NCBI GenBank assembly: GCA_964468645.1
Contig: CAYXUU010000011.1
Location: 1 to 64,000, forward strand
DNA length: 64,000 nucleotides
Source: JAIOZK01 sp964468645
GTDB taxonomy: Bacteria; Bacteroidota; Bacteroidia; Bacteroidales; JAIOZK01
Reading direction: 5' to 3'
A program made the translations under genes and the position numbers. Shown here in pieces: positions 35,280 through 44,070 of the stretch; position 1 is the first letter of the stretch; every line of letters begins with the position of its first letter. A model generated the notes under the pieces. The model searched no databases. It had not been told where the DNA came from and saw only the letters and a program-made list of their open reading frames with translations.

Positions 35280-37805
35280 CTAAATACTTACACTGAGGTT
35301 AATAAAATAGGTTCTTCCATATAAATAGAAATACTTTGGTGGGAACTTATGAATATCCTGAGAATCGAAACGGTATTGTTCAAATCCTCCGCTTCTTATA
35401 TTCTTATTATTCAGGATATTGTTAACACTGAGAACAACACCAATATATACATCGTTTACCTTCCATGATTTACCACCAAAGAAATCCAGTGTTATACCAT
35501 TTGTTAACTTTTGCTGATCCAATACTTCTTCAATCCGGAGATCACCCTCATAATAACCAGATAGTGCTTCTTCAGTTCTTCTGTCGGGATTAATACTGAG
35601 ATAGATATTATCAAAATAGTTAATATTGAATGAGGCAAACCAGTAGTCGGGTGAATTATATTTAATACCCATAGAGCCTATTGTTTGAGGTCCTCGCCCG
35701 CTATAATAGTTCTTCAGGTAAACTGTTCGGTTTTCAGCGAGTATTTCTGCATCATTATCCTGCGAAATGGTAACAACCGGTCTTGAATCATAAATATTCC
35801 TCCCAAGTCCGAGAATTCCCGACAGTGATATTACTGATGATACATTTGCCTCTATTCCAACTTCGAGGCCCATATGCAATTTATCCACTCCGGTCATCTG
35901 GTAATTTACAAAACTGTTCAGGTCATCGTGATAAAAACTCCGTGCCCAGGTTTGATCATCGAAGCGAGTATAATAAAGGGTAGTTCTGGCTTTAATATCT
36001 TCCGACCTGTGGATATAGTTAATATCACCTGACAGGATTTTTTCACTTTTTAGATTTGAAATGACCTGGTTACGTGTCCTTGGTGAAATATATGCCGTAC
36101 GGAAAAATGGCGCTTTGGTTAAATAGGCTGCATTTACACTTAGGTAATTCTTACCACTGATTTTATAAACCACCCCTCCTTTAAACCCATAATTGGTAAA
36201 CTGCTGTTTTTCAGAGTTACCGTACGAATCATCAGGAAACAGGCCATTCTGCATATTACCGGTACGCCAGAATGTTGTATGTGATAATTCACCACCTATA
36301 TAAAAATCAAATTTGTTGTAGGAAAATTCAGCCTGGGCAAAGCCCAGGTATTTATCAATATTGGAGTTATAATCATACCCGAAGCGGTCACCCTCTTTTA
36401 CCAGCCTGTTGGGATGACGCAAATCACTCTGGGATTGTGCAGTATTCTCAAATGGTTCCTGGTCGGCATACTTATCTATATCCAGCCAGTATTCGCCACC
36501 CAACAGATCATCAATTAATTTATAATGGTATCCCTTGTACCAGGTAAAGTTCAGCCCTCCACTGAGGGTAATATTTTCATTTAATTTATTATTAATATGT
36601 GTGTTGAAGCCAAACTGGCTTTTATCATTTCTCCAGTCTTCAACAATATATTTGGATCTTAAAATAGAAACATTATTTCCTTCTATTCCATCTGCATTAT
36701 TAACGGGAAACAGGAATTTGCTGTTTGCAAAATAGAAATGGTCCCATTTGAGCTGTCTGAACTCCTGATTATTTACCCATTGATAAAGGCGGTAGTCATA
36801 CTCCTCTGAATCTTCATCATCAGAATAGTAACTTGGTAAATTTCTGTAGTAATCCGGTCGGGGATCGCCGGTTTCCACCCAGTTCAATGCTGTTGAGCTA
36901 CCCTTGCCAAAATTGTAAGAACCTGTTGAATTAATCGAGGTTTTATCGCTCAGGTCCCAGTAATGGGTAAACATAAACATTGGCTGATGATAACTCGAAA
37001 CGCGGGCATTTCTCTTTTCCCCATCCTGGTATCCCCAGTATGGATTATAATAATTGGTACCGGCCAGGTCATAAGCTTCCTGTGTTGAAACTCCTGACCT
37101 CCCTCTTTTATTCGGGGCCCCAAAGGCAATCAGTCCAAGACTGTGATGCTTGTTGATTTTCTTCTCAACAGAAAGAAAGTAGCTCCAGGCATCATAAAAT
37201 GTACCCTCAACATAACCCTCCTGTGCCCATCTGTGCGATCCTGATAAGGTAACAGCCCAACCATTATCCATCAATCCTGTTGAAGCAATAAACATAAGCC
37301 TGTTATTATAACTTCTGTTTCCCCTTGAGGCGGTAACCTTAAACTGTTTCCTGAAAGAGGATGCCCTGGCTTCCATATTGGTCACTCCACCAATTCCTCC
37401 AAAAGCCAGGTTAGAAGCAGTGATCCCCGTTTTTATTTCCTGGTTTCTGAAGGCATCATTCAAACCACCCCATGAAGCCCAGTAAGCACGTCCCGATCCG
37501 GGATCGTTTACCTCAGTTCCATTAATCATCACTGTTGTATATTCTGACCCATAGCCCCTGATCCAGTATCTTAAGGATCCGAAATTATACCCGGCGGTGG
37601 TTACAAAAATATCACGCGATGATTGCAGTAAACCTGAGATATTTTGTGATTGTTCAAGGCCGTCCAGATCATCACCTGACAATGTAAATGCAGGAAGAAC
37701 CATTTTTTGTTGATCCTGATGTACAGTTGTATCTGTCTGGCTTAAAGTTTCTGAAGTAAGGGCAAGAACAAAGATTAAAGTAAATACTTGAAATGATCTC
37801 ATCAT
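35280..37805 (-). CDS. TonB-dependent outer-membrane receptor
   Basis: From ATG 37805 this is an 841-residue receptor with a signal peptide (RSFQVFTLIFVLALTSETLSQ in two pieces). A plug domain follows (about residues 45-165, with IRGYGSEYTTVMINGTEVNDPG), then a large beta-barrel ending in aromatic YLYGRTYFINLSVSI. It has no N-terminal carboxypeptidase-like or secretin extension, so it is not a standard SusC protein. Neighbours are a DUF5689 lipoprotein downstream and a divergent secreted EEP nuclease, suggesting uptake of nucleic-acid or phosphate breakdown products. The substrate is inference. Confidence 0.9.
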   Translation of the reverse strand: MMRSFQVFTLIFVLALTSETLSQTDTTVHQDQQKMVLPAFTLSGDDLDGLEQSQNISGLLQSSRDIFVTTAGYNFGSLRYWIRGYGSEYTTVMINGTEVNDPGSGRAYWASWGGLNDAFRNQEIKTGITASNLAFGGIGGVTNMEARASSFRKQFKVTASRGNRSYNNRLMFIASTGLMDNGWAVTLSGSHRWAQEGYVEGTFYDAWSYFLSVEKKINKHHSLGLIAFGAPNKRGRSGVSTQEAYDLAGTNYYNPYWGYQDGEKRNARVSSYHQPMFMFTHYWDLSDKTSINSTGSYNFGKGSSTALNWVETGDPRPDYYRNLPSYYSDDEDSEEYDYRLYQWVNNQEFRQLKWDHFYFANSKFLFPVNNADGIEGNNVSILRSKYIVEDWRNDKSQFGFNTHINNKLNENITLSGGLNFTWYKGYHYKLIDDLLGGEYWLDIDKYADQEPFENTAQSQSDLRHPNRLVKEGDRFGYDYNSNIDKYLGFAQAEFSYNKFDFYIGGELSHTTFWRTGNMQNGLFPDDSYGNSEKQQFTNYGFKGGVVYKISGKNYLSVNAAYLTKAPFFRTAYISPRTRNQVISNLKSEKILSGDINYIHRSEDIKARTTLYYTRFDDQTWARSFYHDDLNSFVNYQMTGVDKLHMGLEVGIEANVSSVISLSGILGLGRNIYDSRPVVTISQDNDAEILAENRTVYLKNYYSGRGPQTIGSMGIKYNSPDYWFASFNINYFDNIYLSINPDRRTEEALSGYYEGDLRIEEVLDQQKLTNGITLDFFGGKSWKVNDVYIGVVLSVNNILNNKNIRSGGFEQYRFDSQDIHKFPPKYFYLYGRTYFINLSVSI

Positions 37806-37877
37806 GATATGAATATATTCTTTTACAAAAATATCCATTTAAATGAGAATGTTTTCAAATTTTATTCATTAATGGTA

Positions 37878-37885
37878 TATTTTTG
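37878..37885 (+). promoter_or_regulatory. Candidate -7 element for the EEP nuclease gene
   Basis: TATTTTTG matches TAnnTTTG and lies 55 bases before the ATG at 37941, in the divergent region shared with the TonB receptor gene. Confidence 0.45.
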
Positions 37886-37940
37886 TGTGCATGTAATTCC
37901 AACAATCTTTGTATAAGCTTATTTACCCATATTAACAATT

Positions 37941-38987
37941 ATGAAAATACTTCAGTTTCTTTTAATCTTACCAATCCTGGTATTTACCCTCAGCGGATTA
38001 TACTCCCAGGAAAACGATCAGGAATATTTCATTGCCTGTATCGGATACTACAACCTGGAAAACCTTTTTGACACGATAGATTCCCCTGATATAGAAGACT
38101 TCGAATTCACACCCCAGGGGGATGCCAGATGGGATCATGAAAAATATCAGAAAAAACTTCAAAACCTTGCTTCCGTTATTTCACAAATAGGTAAGGATGT
38201 CACACCTGACGGCCTGGTCATACTAGGATTTTCAGAGGTTGAAAACAGGGATGTTGTTGAAGATCTTGTAAAAACCAAACAATTAACCGATGCTGGTTAT
38301 AAGATAATACATCATGATTCGCCCGATCGCCGTGGAATAGATGTTGGATTTATCTATAAGCCAGATTATTTTTTACCCGTTACTATTAATGCCGTACCAC
38401 TAATTGTTGAAGATAATGAAGATTTTGTAACAAGAGATCAGCTGGTAGTAACCGGTAAGCTGGCAGGTGAAGAAATTAGCCTGATTGTAATGCACTGGCC
38501 TTCAAGAAGAGGGGGTGAAAAACGATCGAAACCATACAGAGCTGCGGCGGCAGATCTGTGCAGGCATATCGTTGATTCATTATTAAGTATTAATCCTGAA
38601 GCAAAGATCATTACCCTGGGGGATTTTAATGACAATCCGAAGGATGAGAGCATTAAACATCATCTGAAAACTTCCGGTAAAGTTGATAATTTAAAGGGCC
38701 ATGAACTTTATAATCCGATGGAGGGGATTTATAAAAAAGGGATCGGAACTACAGCATGGAGGGATTCGTGGAGTTTGTTTGACCAGATGATGGTATCAAA
38801 AGCATTAACAGGTAAAGATTATACTACACTGAAACTTTATAAAACCTTTGTTTTCAACAAAGATTTCCTCGAACAGCCTGAAGGAAGATATAAAGGCTAC
38901 CCCTGGAGGACTTATGCAGGTGGCATTTATCTTGGTGGTTACAGCGACCACTATCCTGTTTACATGTACCTCATTAAAGAGATATGA
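37941..38987 (+). CDS. Exported EEP-family nuclease/phosphodiesterase
   Basis: This 348-residue protein has a cleavable signal peptide (LSGLYSQ) and a complete EEP domain: YYNLENLFDTI, FSEVENRDVV, VMHWPSRRGGE, LGDFNDNPKD and GGYSDHYPVYMYL. It is a paralogue of the lipoprotein at 29514-30548 but is not lipidated. It is divergent from the TonB receptor and DUF5689 genes, which supports a role in extracytoplasmic nucleic-acid degradation feeding the receptor. The exact substrate is not visible. Confidence 0.9.
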   Translation: MKILQFLLILPILVFTLSGLYSQENDQEYFIACIGYYNLENLFDTIDSPDIEDFEFTPQGDARWDHEKYQKKLQNLASVISQIGKDVTPDGLVILGFSEVENRDVVEDLVKTKQLTDAGYKIIHHDSPDRRGIDVGFIYKPDYFLPVTINAVPLIVEDNEDFVTRDQLVVTGKLAGEEISLIVMHWPSRRGGEKRSKPYRAAAADLCRHIVDSLLSINPEAKIITLGDFNDNPKDESIKHHLKTSGKVDNLKGHELYNPMEGIYKKGIGTTAWRDSWSLFDQMMVSKALTGKDYTTLKLYKTFVFNKDFLEQPEGRYKGYPWRTYAGGIYLGGYSDHYPVYMYLIKEI

Positions 38988-39062
38988 ATTTACGTTGCTG
39001 TTAATGAATAGTTTACCTGTTACCTGTATTGCAAAAGACGCATAGGATCCCGTAAATTTATA

Positions 39063-39347
39063 TTACCACTGGTAATCACAGTCCTGCCAGAGCTTTTGCT
39101 CTTCTTCCTTCGTAATTTTCGCAGCTTCTTCCGGTGTATATCCTTCTGAAGTCTTTTCAAACATACAATCACAGAAACCCTCTGCATCAGCTTTTGTGGT
39201 ACCATTTTCAATGAGCAGCTGTACACAATTGGATTTCCAGGTTTGTTCCTGTTCAACGCTCCAGGTATCTGCTTTTGAATCAGATTTGCATGATGCCAGA
39301 ATTGTTATAAAGCCGATTACTAAAACTAAAATTGTGATTCTCTTCAT
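39063..39347 (-). CDS. Small cysteine-containing lipoprotein
   Basis: This 94-residue protein has a lipobox (LASCKS, Cys ~20). The mature domain has four cysteines (KSNCVQLL, AEGFCDCMFEK, WQDCDYQW) that could form two disulfides or a metal site. The family is unknown to me; short lipoproteins with this CDC motif recur in Bacteroidota. It is convergent with the EEP nuclease gene. Confidence 0.65.
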   Translation of the reverse strand: MKRITILVLVIGFITILASCKSDSKADTWSVEQEQTWKSNCVQLLIENGTTKADAEGFCDCMFEKTSEGYTPEEAAKITKEEEQKLWQDCDYQW

Positions 39348-39700
39348 TTTAAAATTATTTATGTTGATAAATTACCAATTTATTTTTGCAAGAAACAAAT
39401 ATACCCAATTATTAATAATGAGAATGGTTTAGAAATTATTATGTAAAAGAATAAAAAAAGAAAGCCGGTTGTGTATCACAACCTGGTTTAACCGCGAAGC
39501 ACGTAAAGATTCCGCAAAAATTGTGATTTGCTAATACGCTGTCTGACAATTCTTTGCGTTCTTCGTGAATTCTTTGCGGATTTTGCGGTTAAGTCAATTT
39601 TAAAGTTGTCATACAGCCCCGGCAATCCTGATCAACCACCCTATGAAGGCAATAAAGCAATCAACACCTTAAAACAACAAAACCCAACTAATCAATCCAA
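39348..39700. other. Intergenic gap with an inverted repeat
   Basis: No gene is seen. TTAACCGC (39488-39495) and GCGGTTAA (39585-39592) are perfect complements and enclose imperfectly matched CTTTGCG/CGCAAAG-type words, giving a ~105-base imperfect palindrome. Confidence 0.55.
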
Positions 39701-40104
39701 TTAGTTGCTCTTTTCAATTTTATATGTCATCACACCCTGTGCAGTTATAATCTGAACAACATAAATGCCCGATTCAAAATCGCTCATTTCCAGCTTAATC
39801 ATTTCATAACCTTCGGGTAGCCTATGTTTCATTTTATATATATTTCTTCCATTCAGGTTTGTAATATTGATAAAGACCTCACCGGAAATAGCGGCGCCGA
39901 GCTCTGTTTTAAGCATATTGCTAACAGGATTAAATGATGTTCATCTTTGGGCAATCCAAGTTTTTTACGCAATCTGAAACGTGCTATATCAATACTGCTG
40001 ATCTGCAGGCAGGTGATGGCAGCAATATCTTTGGTGGTCATATTAAGTCGCAGAAAAGCACACAGGCGTAGTTCGTTGGGTGTAAGAATCGGTGTGTTTT
40101 TCAC
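39701..40104 (-). pseudogene. Chimeric remnant: LuxR-like HTH fused to a T9SS tail
   Basis: Reading leftward, 40104 to about 39945 encodes the end of a LuxR-type response regulator helix-turn-helix (ILTPNELRLCAFLRLNMTTKDIAA, then ARFRLRKKLGLPKDEH). A different frame from 39916 to 39701 encodes the last ~70 residues of a T9SS sorting domain (VFINITNLNGRNIYKM ... YVVQIITAQGVMTYKIE). The two homologies meet near 39930-39945, so a deletion appears to have joined the ends of two genes. Neither part has a start or a full domain. Confidence 0.7.
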
Positions 40105-40232
40105 TTACTTCTTATAAAAAACTGTATAGACATTTTGAAATCTGACCTTGAATTCTTTTATTATCAATATGTTTCTAAATCTAAAATGCAGATAAAAATA
40201 TTAAAATGCAATATAATGACATATGAGGACAT

Positions 40233-41291
40233 TTAAACATCCTCATACTTCTCAAGTTTCTCTTTTATTTCTTTCAACTGATCTTTTAATTCCTTGATCC
40301 TGAATTCTCGTCCTACAAATAACTGGTTAAATTCTTCAAGTTTTTTATTTTTCCCCTCCAGTTCTTTTGTTCTTTCCTTAACAAGTTTCTCAAGATTCTC
40401 CCTATGGACGTTCAATTCATCTTCTGCATTTTTCTTCTCTGTAATTTCTCTTAAGGCACCAACAATTCCAACAACTTTGCCTGATTCATCTTTTAGTGGG
40501 GATTCATCAACCTCAACCCATAAATGACTACCATTTCTATGCTTTAACTCAAGGAGGTAGTTTGGCTGTTTCTTCCCGGTAATTATTGCTTTCATTGTTT
40601 TTTCAATGCCTTCCACATTGACAGGGTGATCTGTTGCCAGTGTGGTCCATTTAACCATCATCTCCTCCTCGGTATAACCAAAAATATTCCGACATTGTGG
40701 ACTTATATAAGTTATGTTGTGACTGGAATCATGGATGTAATAAAGCTCACTGCTGTGATTGATAATATTTGAAAGTTTTTCCTCACTCTCCCTGAGGGCC
40801 TTTTCAGTTTCTAAACGTTCAGTTATATCCCTTGCGATCAAAGTCAATCCTTCGATTTTATCGTCAACAAATCTTGGGGCCACTGCAGATTCATAATAAA
40901 TACATTTGCCATCAGGTTTATTGTAGGTGGTAAAATAGTGTGCAGGCGTACCTGTTTTAAAAACACCTTCAAGTATTGATTTAATCTCATCCTGCCGCTC
41001 TATTTCAACATAAGTATCAAGGGGTATGCCAATTAATTCATCTACAGTAAGCCCGGGAGAAGCATAATTGGCATATTCAATTTTCAGGTCCCTGTCAAGG
41101 AGCAAAATATGATCAGGTATATGTTCCAGGATAGATATAAATCTCTTATTCCTTTCATCCAGTTCATCCCGGAAATGAAGCATCTCCTGAATCATTTCCT
41201 GCAATTCTTCTAACTCGTTTTCTTTAAGTTGATCAGGTGATATCTTCAGGAATTTTCGGATCTTTCTGTTGAATTCATTATCAAATTTCAT
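40233..41291 (-). CDS. PAS-domain sensor protein without an output domain
   Basis: From ATG 41291 this is a 352-residue cytoplasmic protein; ATG 41312 is an alternative. It has an N-terminal helical part, a PAS domain (about residues 53-160, ILEHIPDHILLLDRDL ... LTLIARDITERLE), a second PAS domain (about 165-285, NHSSELYYIHDSSHNITYIS ... GIVGALREITEKK), and a C-terminal coiled coil. No histidine kinase, GGDEF or other output domain follows, and a stop ends the coiled coil. It may act through a partner or be a truncated kinase. Confidence 0.8.
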   Translation of the reverse strand: MKFDNEFNRKIRKFLKISPDQLKENELEELQEMIQEMLHFRDELDERNKRFISILEHIPDHILLLDRDLKIEYANYASPGLTVDELIGIPLDTYVEIERQDEIKSILEGVFKTGTPAHYFTTYNKPDGKCIYYESAVAPRFVDDKIEGLTLIARDITERLETEKALRESEEKLSNIINHSSELYYIHDSSHNITYISPQCRNIFGYTEEEMMVKWTTLATDHPVNVEGIEKTMKAIITGKKQPNYLLELKHRNGSHLWVEVDESPLKDESGKVVGIVGALREITEKKNAEDELNVHRENLEKLVKERTKELEGKNKKLEEFNQLFVGREFRIKELKDQLKEIKEKLEKYEDV

Positions 41292-41312
41292 GTTTGATGA
41301 ATTTATTGTCAC

Positions 41313-41553
41313 TCCAATATTTTTAAATGACAGGTTTAAAAAATTCTAAATAAAAGTACAGTTTTAAGTAGTTATATGCAAAACAATGATTGGATTCTCA
41401 TTTCTGTTGCGGCATCGGTGAAAATTGTTAGGTGTTTCATTTCTAGCAATTCATCACAACAGCACCCGTCCTTATTTATCCTTGACAATCAATGTTTGTT
41501 ATTCATGATCTGGAGATAAGTTGAGTTTCTCAAAAGGGGTTTAATAACAATTA
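41313..41553. other. Intergenic gap, nothing recognised
   Basis: No gene or clear repeat is visible between the PAS protein gene and the Crp/Fnr regulator gene, which are both leftward. Confidence 0.5.
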
Positions 41554-42219
41554 CTATTTAAGCAGTCGGGAAAGACGAATTTTATCAGATATGATGACAT
41601 CCCTGCCTGTTGCTACAATTATACCTTCATGGTGTAACTCCCGTATCGCTCTTCCCAGTGATGGCCTGGTAACACCGAATAATTCAGCCAGTTCATTCTG
41701 TGATTTGTCAAGGATAATCGTTTCACCCTGGTTTTTTGATAACTGTAAAATATAATGGGCTATCTTTCCTTTTATAGACTGGAAAGATAAAAACCGTAGC
41801 TTATTGGTCAGGAACTGAGCCCGGTTCGACATAAGATTAAGGTAGTTAATCAGAAATGATTTGCTCTCCTGCATTAATTGAACAACAGTTTCTTTCGAAA
41901 GCTGAATAATTTCTACAGCTTCATTGGTAACGATATACACCGGGAACCTGTTTTTATTTCCAAACAAAAATGCAGGTGCAAGAGGTCGCGGCGGATAAAT
42001 GTCTTCAATATTTATTGTTTTTCCTGAGAAATCAATCATTTCACCCTTCACGCTGCCACTTAATAAAACCATCAGGCTTTTGCATTCGTCTCCTTCAGAT
42101 ACAATTGTCTCATTTTTATCATAGTATTTTAGTTTGTAATTCACTGAATTAAGAAGGTCTATGATCTCATCATAGTATAGCCCAATGAAAAGGGGGCATT
42201 TTTCGATTATTTTATTCAT
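41554..42219 (-). CDS. Crp/Fnr family transcriptional regulator
   Basis: This 221-residue regulator has a cyclic-nucleotide-binding-like beta-roll (residues ~15-120) and a C-terminal winged helix (about 150-215) with recognition helix in GVTRPSLGRAIRELHHEG. It contains only two Cys residues, so it cannot hold the four-Cys iron-sulfur cluster of classical Fnr. The alternative is a heme or other ligand, as in HcpR-type nitrosative-stress regulators; that assignment is tentative. It is divergent from the nitrite-reduction cluster, with a GTAAC-N4-GTTAC palindrome between. Confidence 0.88.
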   Translation of the reverse strand: MNKIIEKCPLFIGLYYDEIIDLLNSVNYKLKYYDKNETIVSEGDECKSLMVLLSGSVKGEMIDFSGKTINIEDIYPPRPLAPAFLFGNKNRFPVYIVTNEAVEIIQLSKETVVQLMQESKSFLINYLNLMSNRAQFLTNKLRFLSFQSIKGKIAHYILQLSKNQGETIILDKSQNELAELFGVTRPSLGRAIRELHHEGIIVATGRDVIISDKIRLSRLLK

Positions 42220-42351
42220 AAACTTGCAGTTTAATTCTTTTCTTGATTATTCATTGTTTGAGAAGTCACATCATCGAAATAACCAATAAAGATACAACTC
42301 AACAACTCAACAATTCAACATCCAAATATATCTAAATAAATTCATAAAAGT

Positions 42352-42365
42352 GTAACAAATGTTAC
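42352..42365. promoter_or_regulatory. Crp/Fnr-type operator upstream of the nitrite cluster
   Basis: GTAACAAATGTTAC is a perfect 5-4-5 inverted repeat. Its centre is about 30 bases upstream of the putative -7 box (42389-42396), which would place it near -41 to -45 relative to transcription start, the position for class II activation. It lies between the Crp/Fnr gene and the ferredoxin/nrf genes and is probably that regulator's site. Confidence 0.65.
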
Positions 42366-42388
42366 CGTTTCACCAATCTGCCCTCCTG

Positions 42389-42396
42389 TAATTTTG
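42389..42396 (+). promoter_or_regulatory. Candidate -7 element for the ferredoxin/nrf cluster
   Basis: TAATTTTG fits TAnnTTTG, 26 bases before the ATG at 42422. The -33 region overlaps or abuts the palindromic operator rather than a good TTTG box, as expected for an activator-dependent promoter. Confidence 0.55.
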
Positions 42397-42421
42397 TATT
42401 CAAATACTTAAATGAATAAAA

Positions 42422-43285
42422 ATGAAAAGAGAAATAGTAAAAATAGATGAGGAATTATGTAATGGTTGTGGTGATTGTGTACCAGCATGCCATGAGGGTG
42501 CATTACAGATCATTGATGGAAAAGCAAGACTGGTAAGTGACCTGATGTGTGATGGATTGGGTGCATGCCTGGGCCATTGTCCACAGGGGGCTATCGAGAT
42601 CGAAGAGCGTGAAGCCGAGCCTTATGACGAGATCAAAGTAATTGAGTTGATGGTAGAAAAGGGGAAGAATACCGTTATCGCCCATATGAAGCACCTCAAA
42701 GAACATAATGAAACTGCATTCCTGAAACAGGCTGTAAAATATCTTCATGAGAACCAGGATCACATTGATTTTGATATTAAAGCGGTGATCCATGAAGTTC
42801 ATCATTCGGGTCATGAACATTTCGGTGGTGGATGCCCGGGATCCAGGCCAATGGTGATTCAATCTGACGAACCCGTTGAAGACAATCAGCAGGTATCAGG
42901 TAAATCCGAATTAAGGCAATGGCCGGTACAGATGCACCTGATAAATCCGGTGGCCAATTATTTCCAGAAATCTGACCTGTTGGTTGCAGCCGATTGCACA
43001 GCTTTTTCGATGGGTAACTTCCATCAGGAATATCTGAAAGATAAAAGCCTGGTTATTGCCTGTCCGAAACTTGATCATGGAGCTGAAGTCTATGTCGAAA
43101 AACTGGTAAGACTGATTGATGAAGCACAGATTAACACCATGACAGTGATGATGATGCAGGTTCCATGCTGTGGTGGTCTGTTACAACTGGTGCAATCAGC
43201 TCAAGAGAAGGCAAACAGAAAAGTGCCTGTAAAAGCAATGATCGTTTCCATTGAAGGAAAAATATTGTCGGAAGAGTGGGTGTAG
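42422..43285 (+). CDS. 4Fe-4S ferredoxin-domain protein of the nitrite cluster
   Basis: This 287-residue cytoplasmic protein has an N-terminal ferredoxin domain: a first cluster motif CNGCGDCVPACHEGAL and a second, atypical one CDGLGACLGHCPQGAI (C-x5-C-x3-CP). A helical linker with a His/Gly-rich patch (HHSGHEHFGGGCPG) follows. A C-terminal domain (about residues 165-287) contains VAADCTAFSMGNFH and MMMQVPCCGGLLQLV with further cysteines. Similar stand-alone proteins occur with hydroxylamine or nitrite reduction genes in anaerobes, but the exact partner is unknown. It is the first gene after the palindromic operator, about 150 bases before nrfH. Confidence 0.85.
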   Translation: MKREIVKIDEELCNGCGDCVPACHEGALQIIDGKARLVSDLMCDGLGACLGHCPQGAIEIEEREAEPYDEIKVIELMVEKGKNTVIAHMKHLKEHNETAFLKQAVKYLHENQDHIDFDIKAVIHEVHHSGHEHFGGGCPGSRPMVIQSDEPVEDNQQVSGKSELRQWPVQMHLINPVANYFQKSDLLVAADCTAFSMGNFHQEYLKDKSLVIACPKLDHGAEVYVEKLVRLIDEAQINTMTVMMMQVPCCGGLLQLVQSAQEKANRKVPVKAMIVSIEGKILSEEWV

Positions 43286-43436
43286 ATTAGGCGATTGAAG
43301 ACGGTCGATGTTCAATGTTCTATTGAATCGAAAACCCAAAACAAATAAAATTTGCAATGTGCCATTGACCTGTTACCATTGATCCATACCCGATAAACAA
43401 TCAAAAAAAATCGTATTTTAGGTCAAAATATTTAAT

Positions 43437-44018
43437 ATGGTTAGAAAGCTAGTCAAAACCTTTTCGCCACCACCTTCCTGGAGGATACCTGTTATTATCT
43501 TACTGGGAATAGTAGTGGGATTATGCTCTTATTTATTCTATATCTCAAAGGCATATTCTTATGTATCCGATAATCCTGCAACCTGTATGAACTGTCATAT
43601 CATGGCCCCACAATATGCAACCTGGAATCACAGCTCACATCGCGAGGTAGCCAATTGCAATGATTGTCATGTGCCTCATAATAATGTTTTCAATAAATAC
43701 TATTTTAAAGCCAAAGATGGATTACGCCATGCTACAGTGTTCACACTCCGCGCCGAACCACAGGTGATATTTATTAAAGAAGAAGGAAAGAAGATAGTCC
43801 AGGATAATTGTATCCGGTGCCATACTGAACTTATCACCGATGACAAGCTTTTACTGGTAACTGATGCAACACATCATTCCAGGAAAGATAGAAATTGCTG
43901 GGAATGCCACCGAGAAACACCTCATGGAAGGGTAAACAGTCTTTCAAGTGTACCAAATGCCAGGGTACCAGTACCAGAAAGCCCAGTCCCCGATTGGCTA
44001 CAAAATGCCAGGAAATAG
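43437..44018 (+). CDS. nrfH: Cytochrome c nitrite reductase small subunit NrfH
   Basis: This 193-residue membrane-anchored tetraheme cytochrome has one N-terminal transmembrane helix (about residues 18-38). Four CxxCH heme motifs follow: CMNCH (50), CNDCH (74), CIRCH (125) and CWECH (154). NrfH takes electrons from menaquinol and passes them to NrfA. HIMAPQYATWNHSSHRE around the first heme is typical of the NapC/NirT family. It is 52 bases upstream of nrfA, the standard nrfHA order. Confidence 0.96.
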   Translation: MVRKLVKTFSPPPSWRIPVIILLGIVVGLCSYLFYISKAYSYVSDNPATCMNCHIMAPQYATWNHSSHREVANCNDCHVPHNNVFNKYYFKAKDGLRHATVFTLRAEPQVIFIKEEGKKIVQDNCIRCHTELITDDKLLLVTDATHHSRKDRNCWECHRETPHGRVNSLSSVPNARVPVPESPVPDWLQNARK

Positions 44019-44070
44019 CTATTCTTACTTCAACGATTAAACAATTTAACGATAAAACAAATAATAAACC

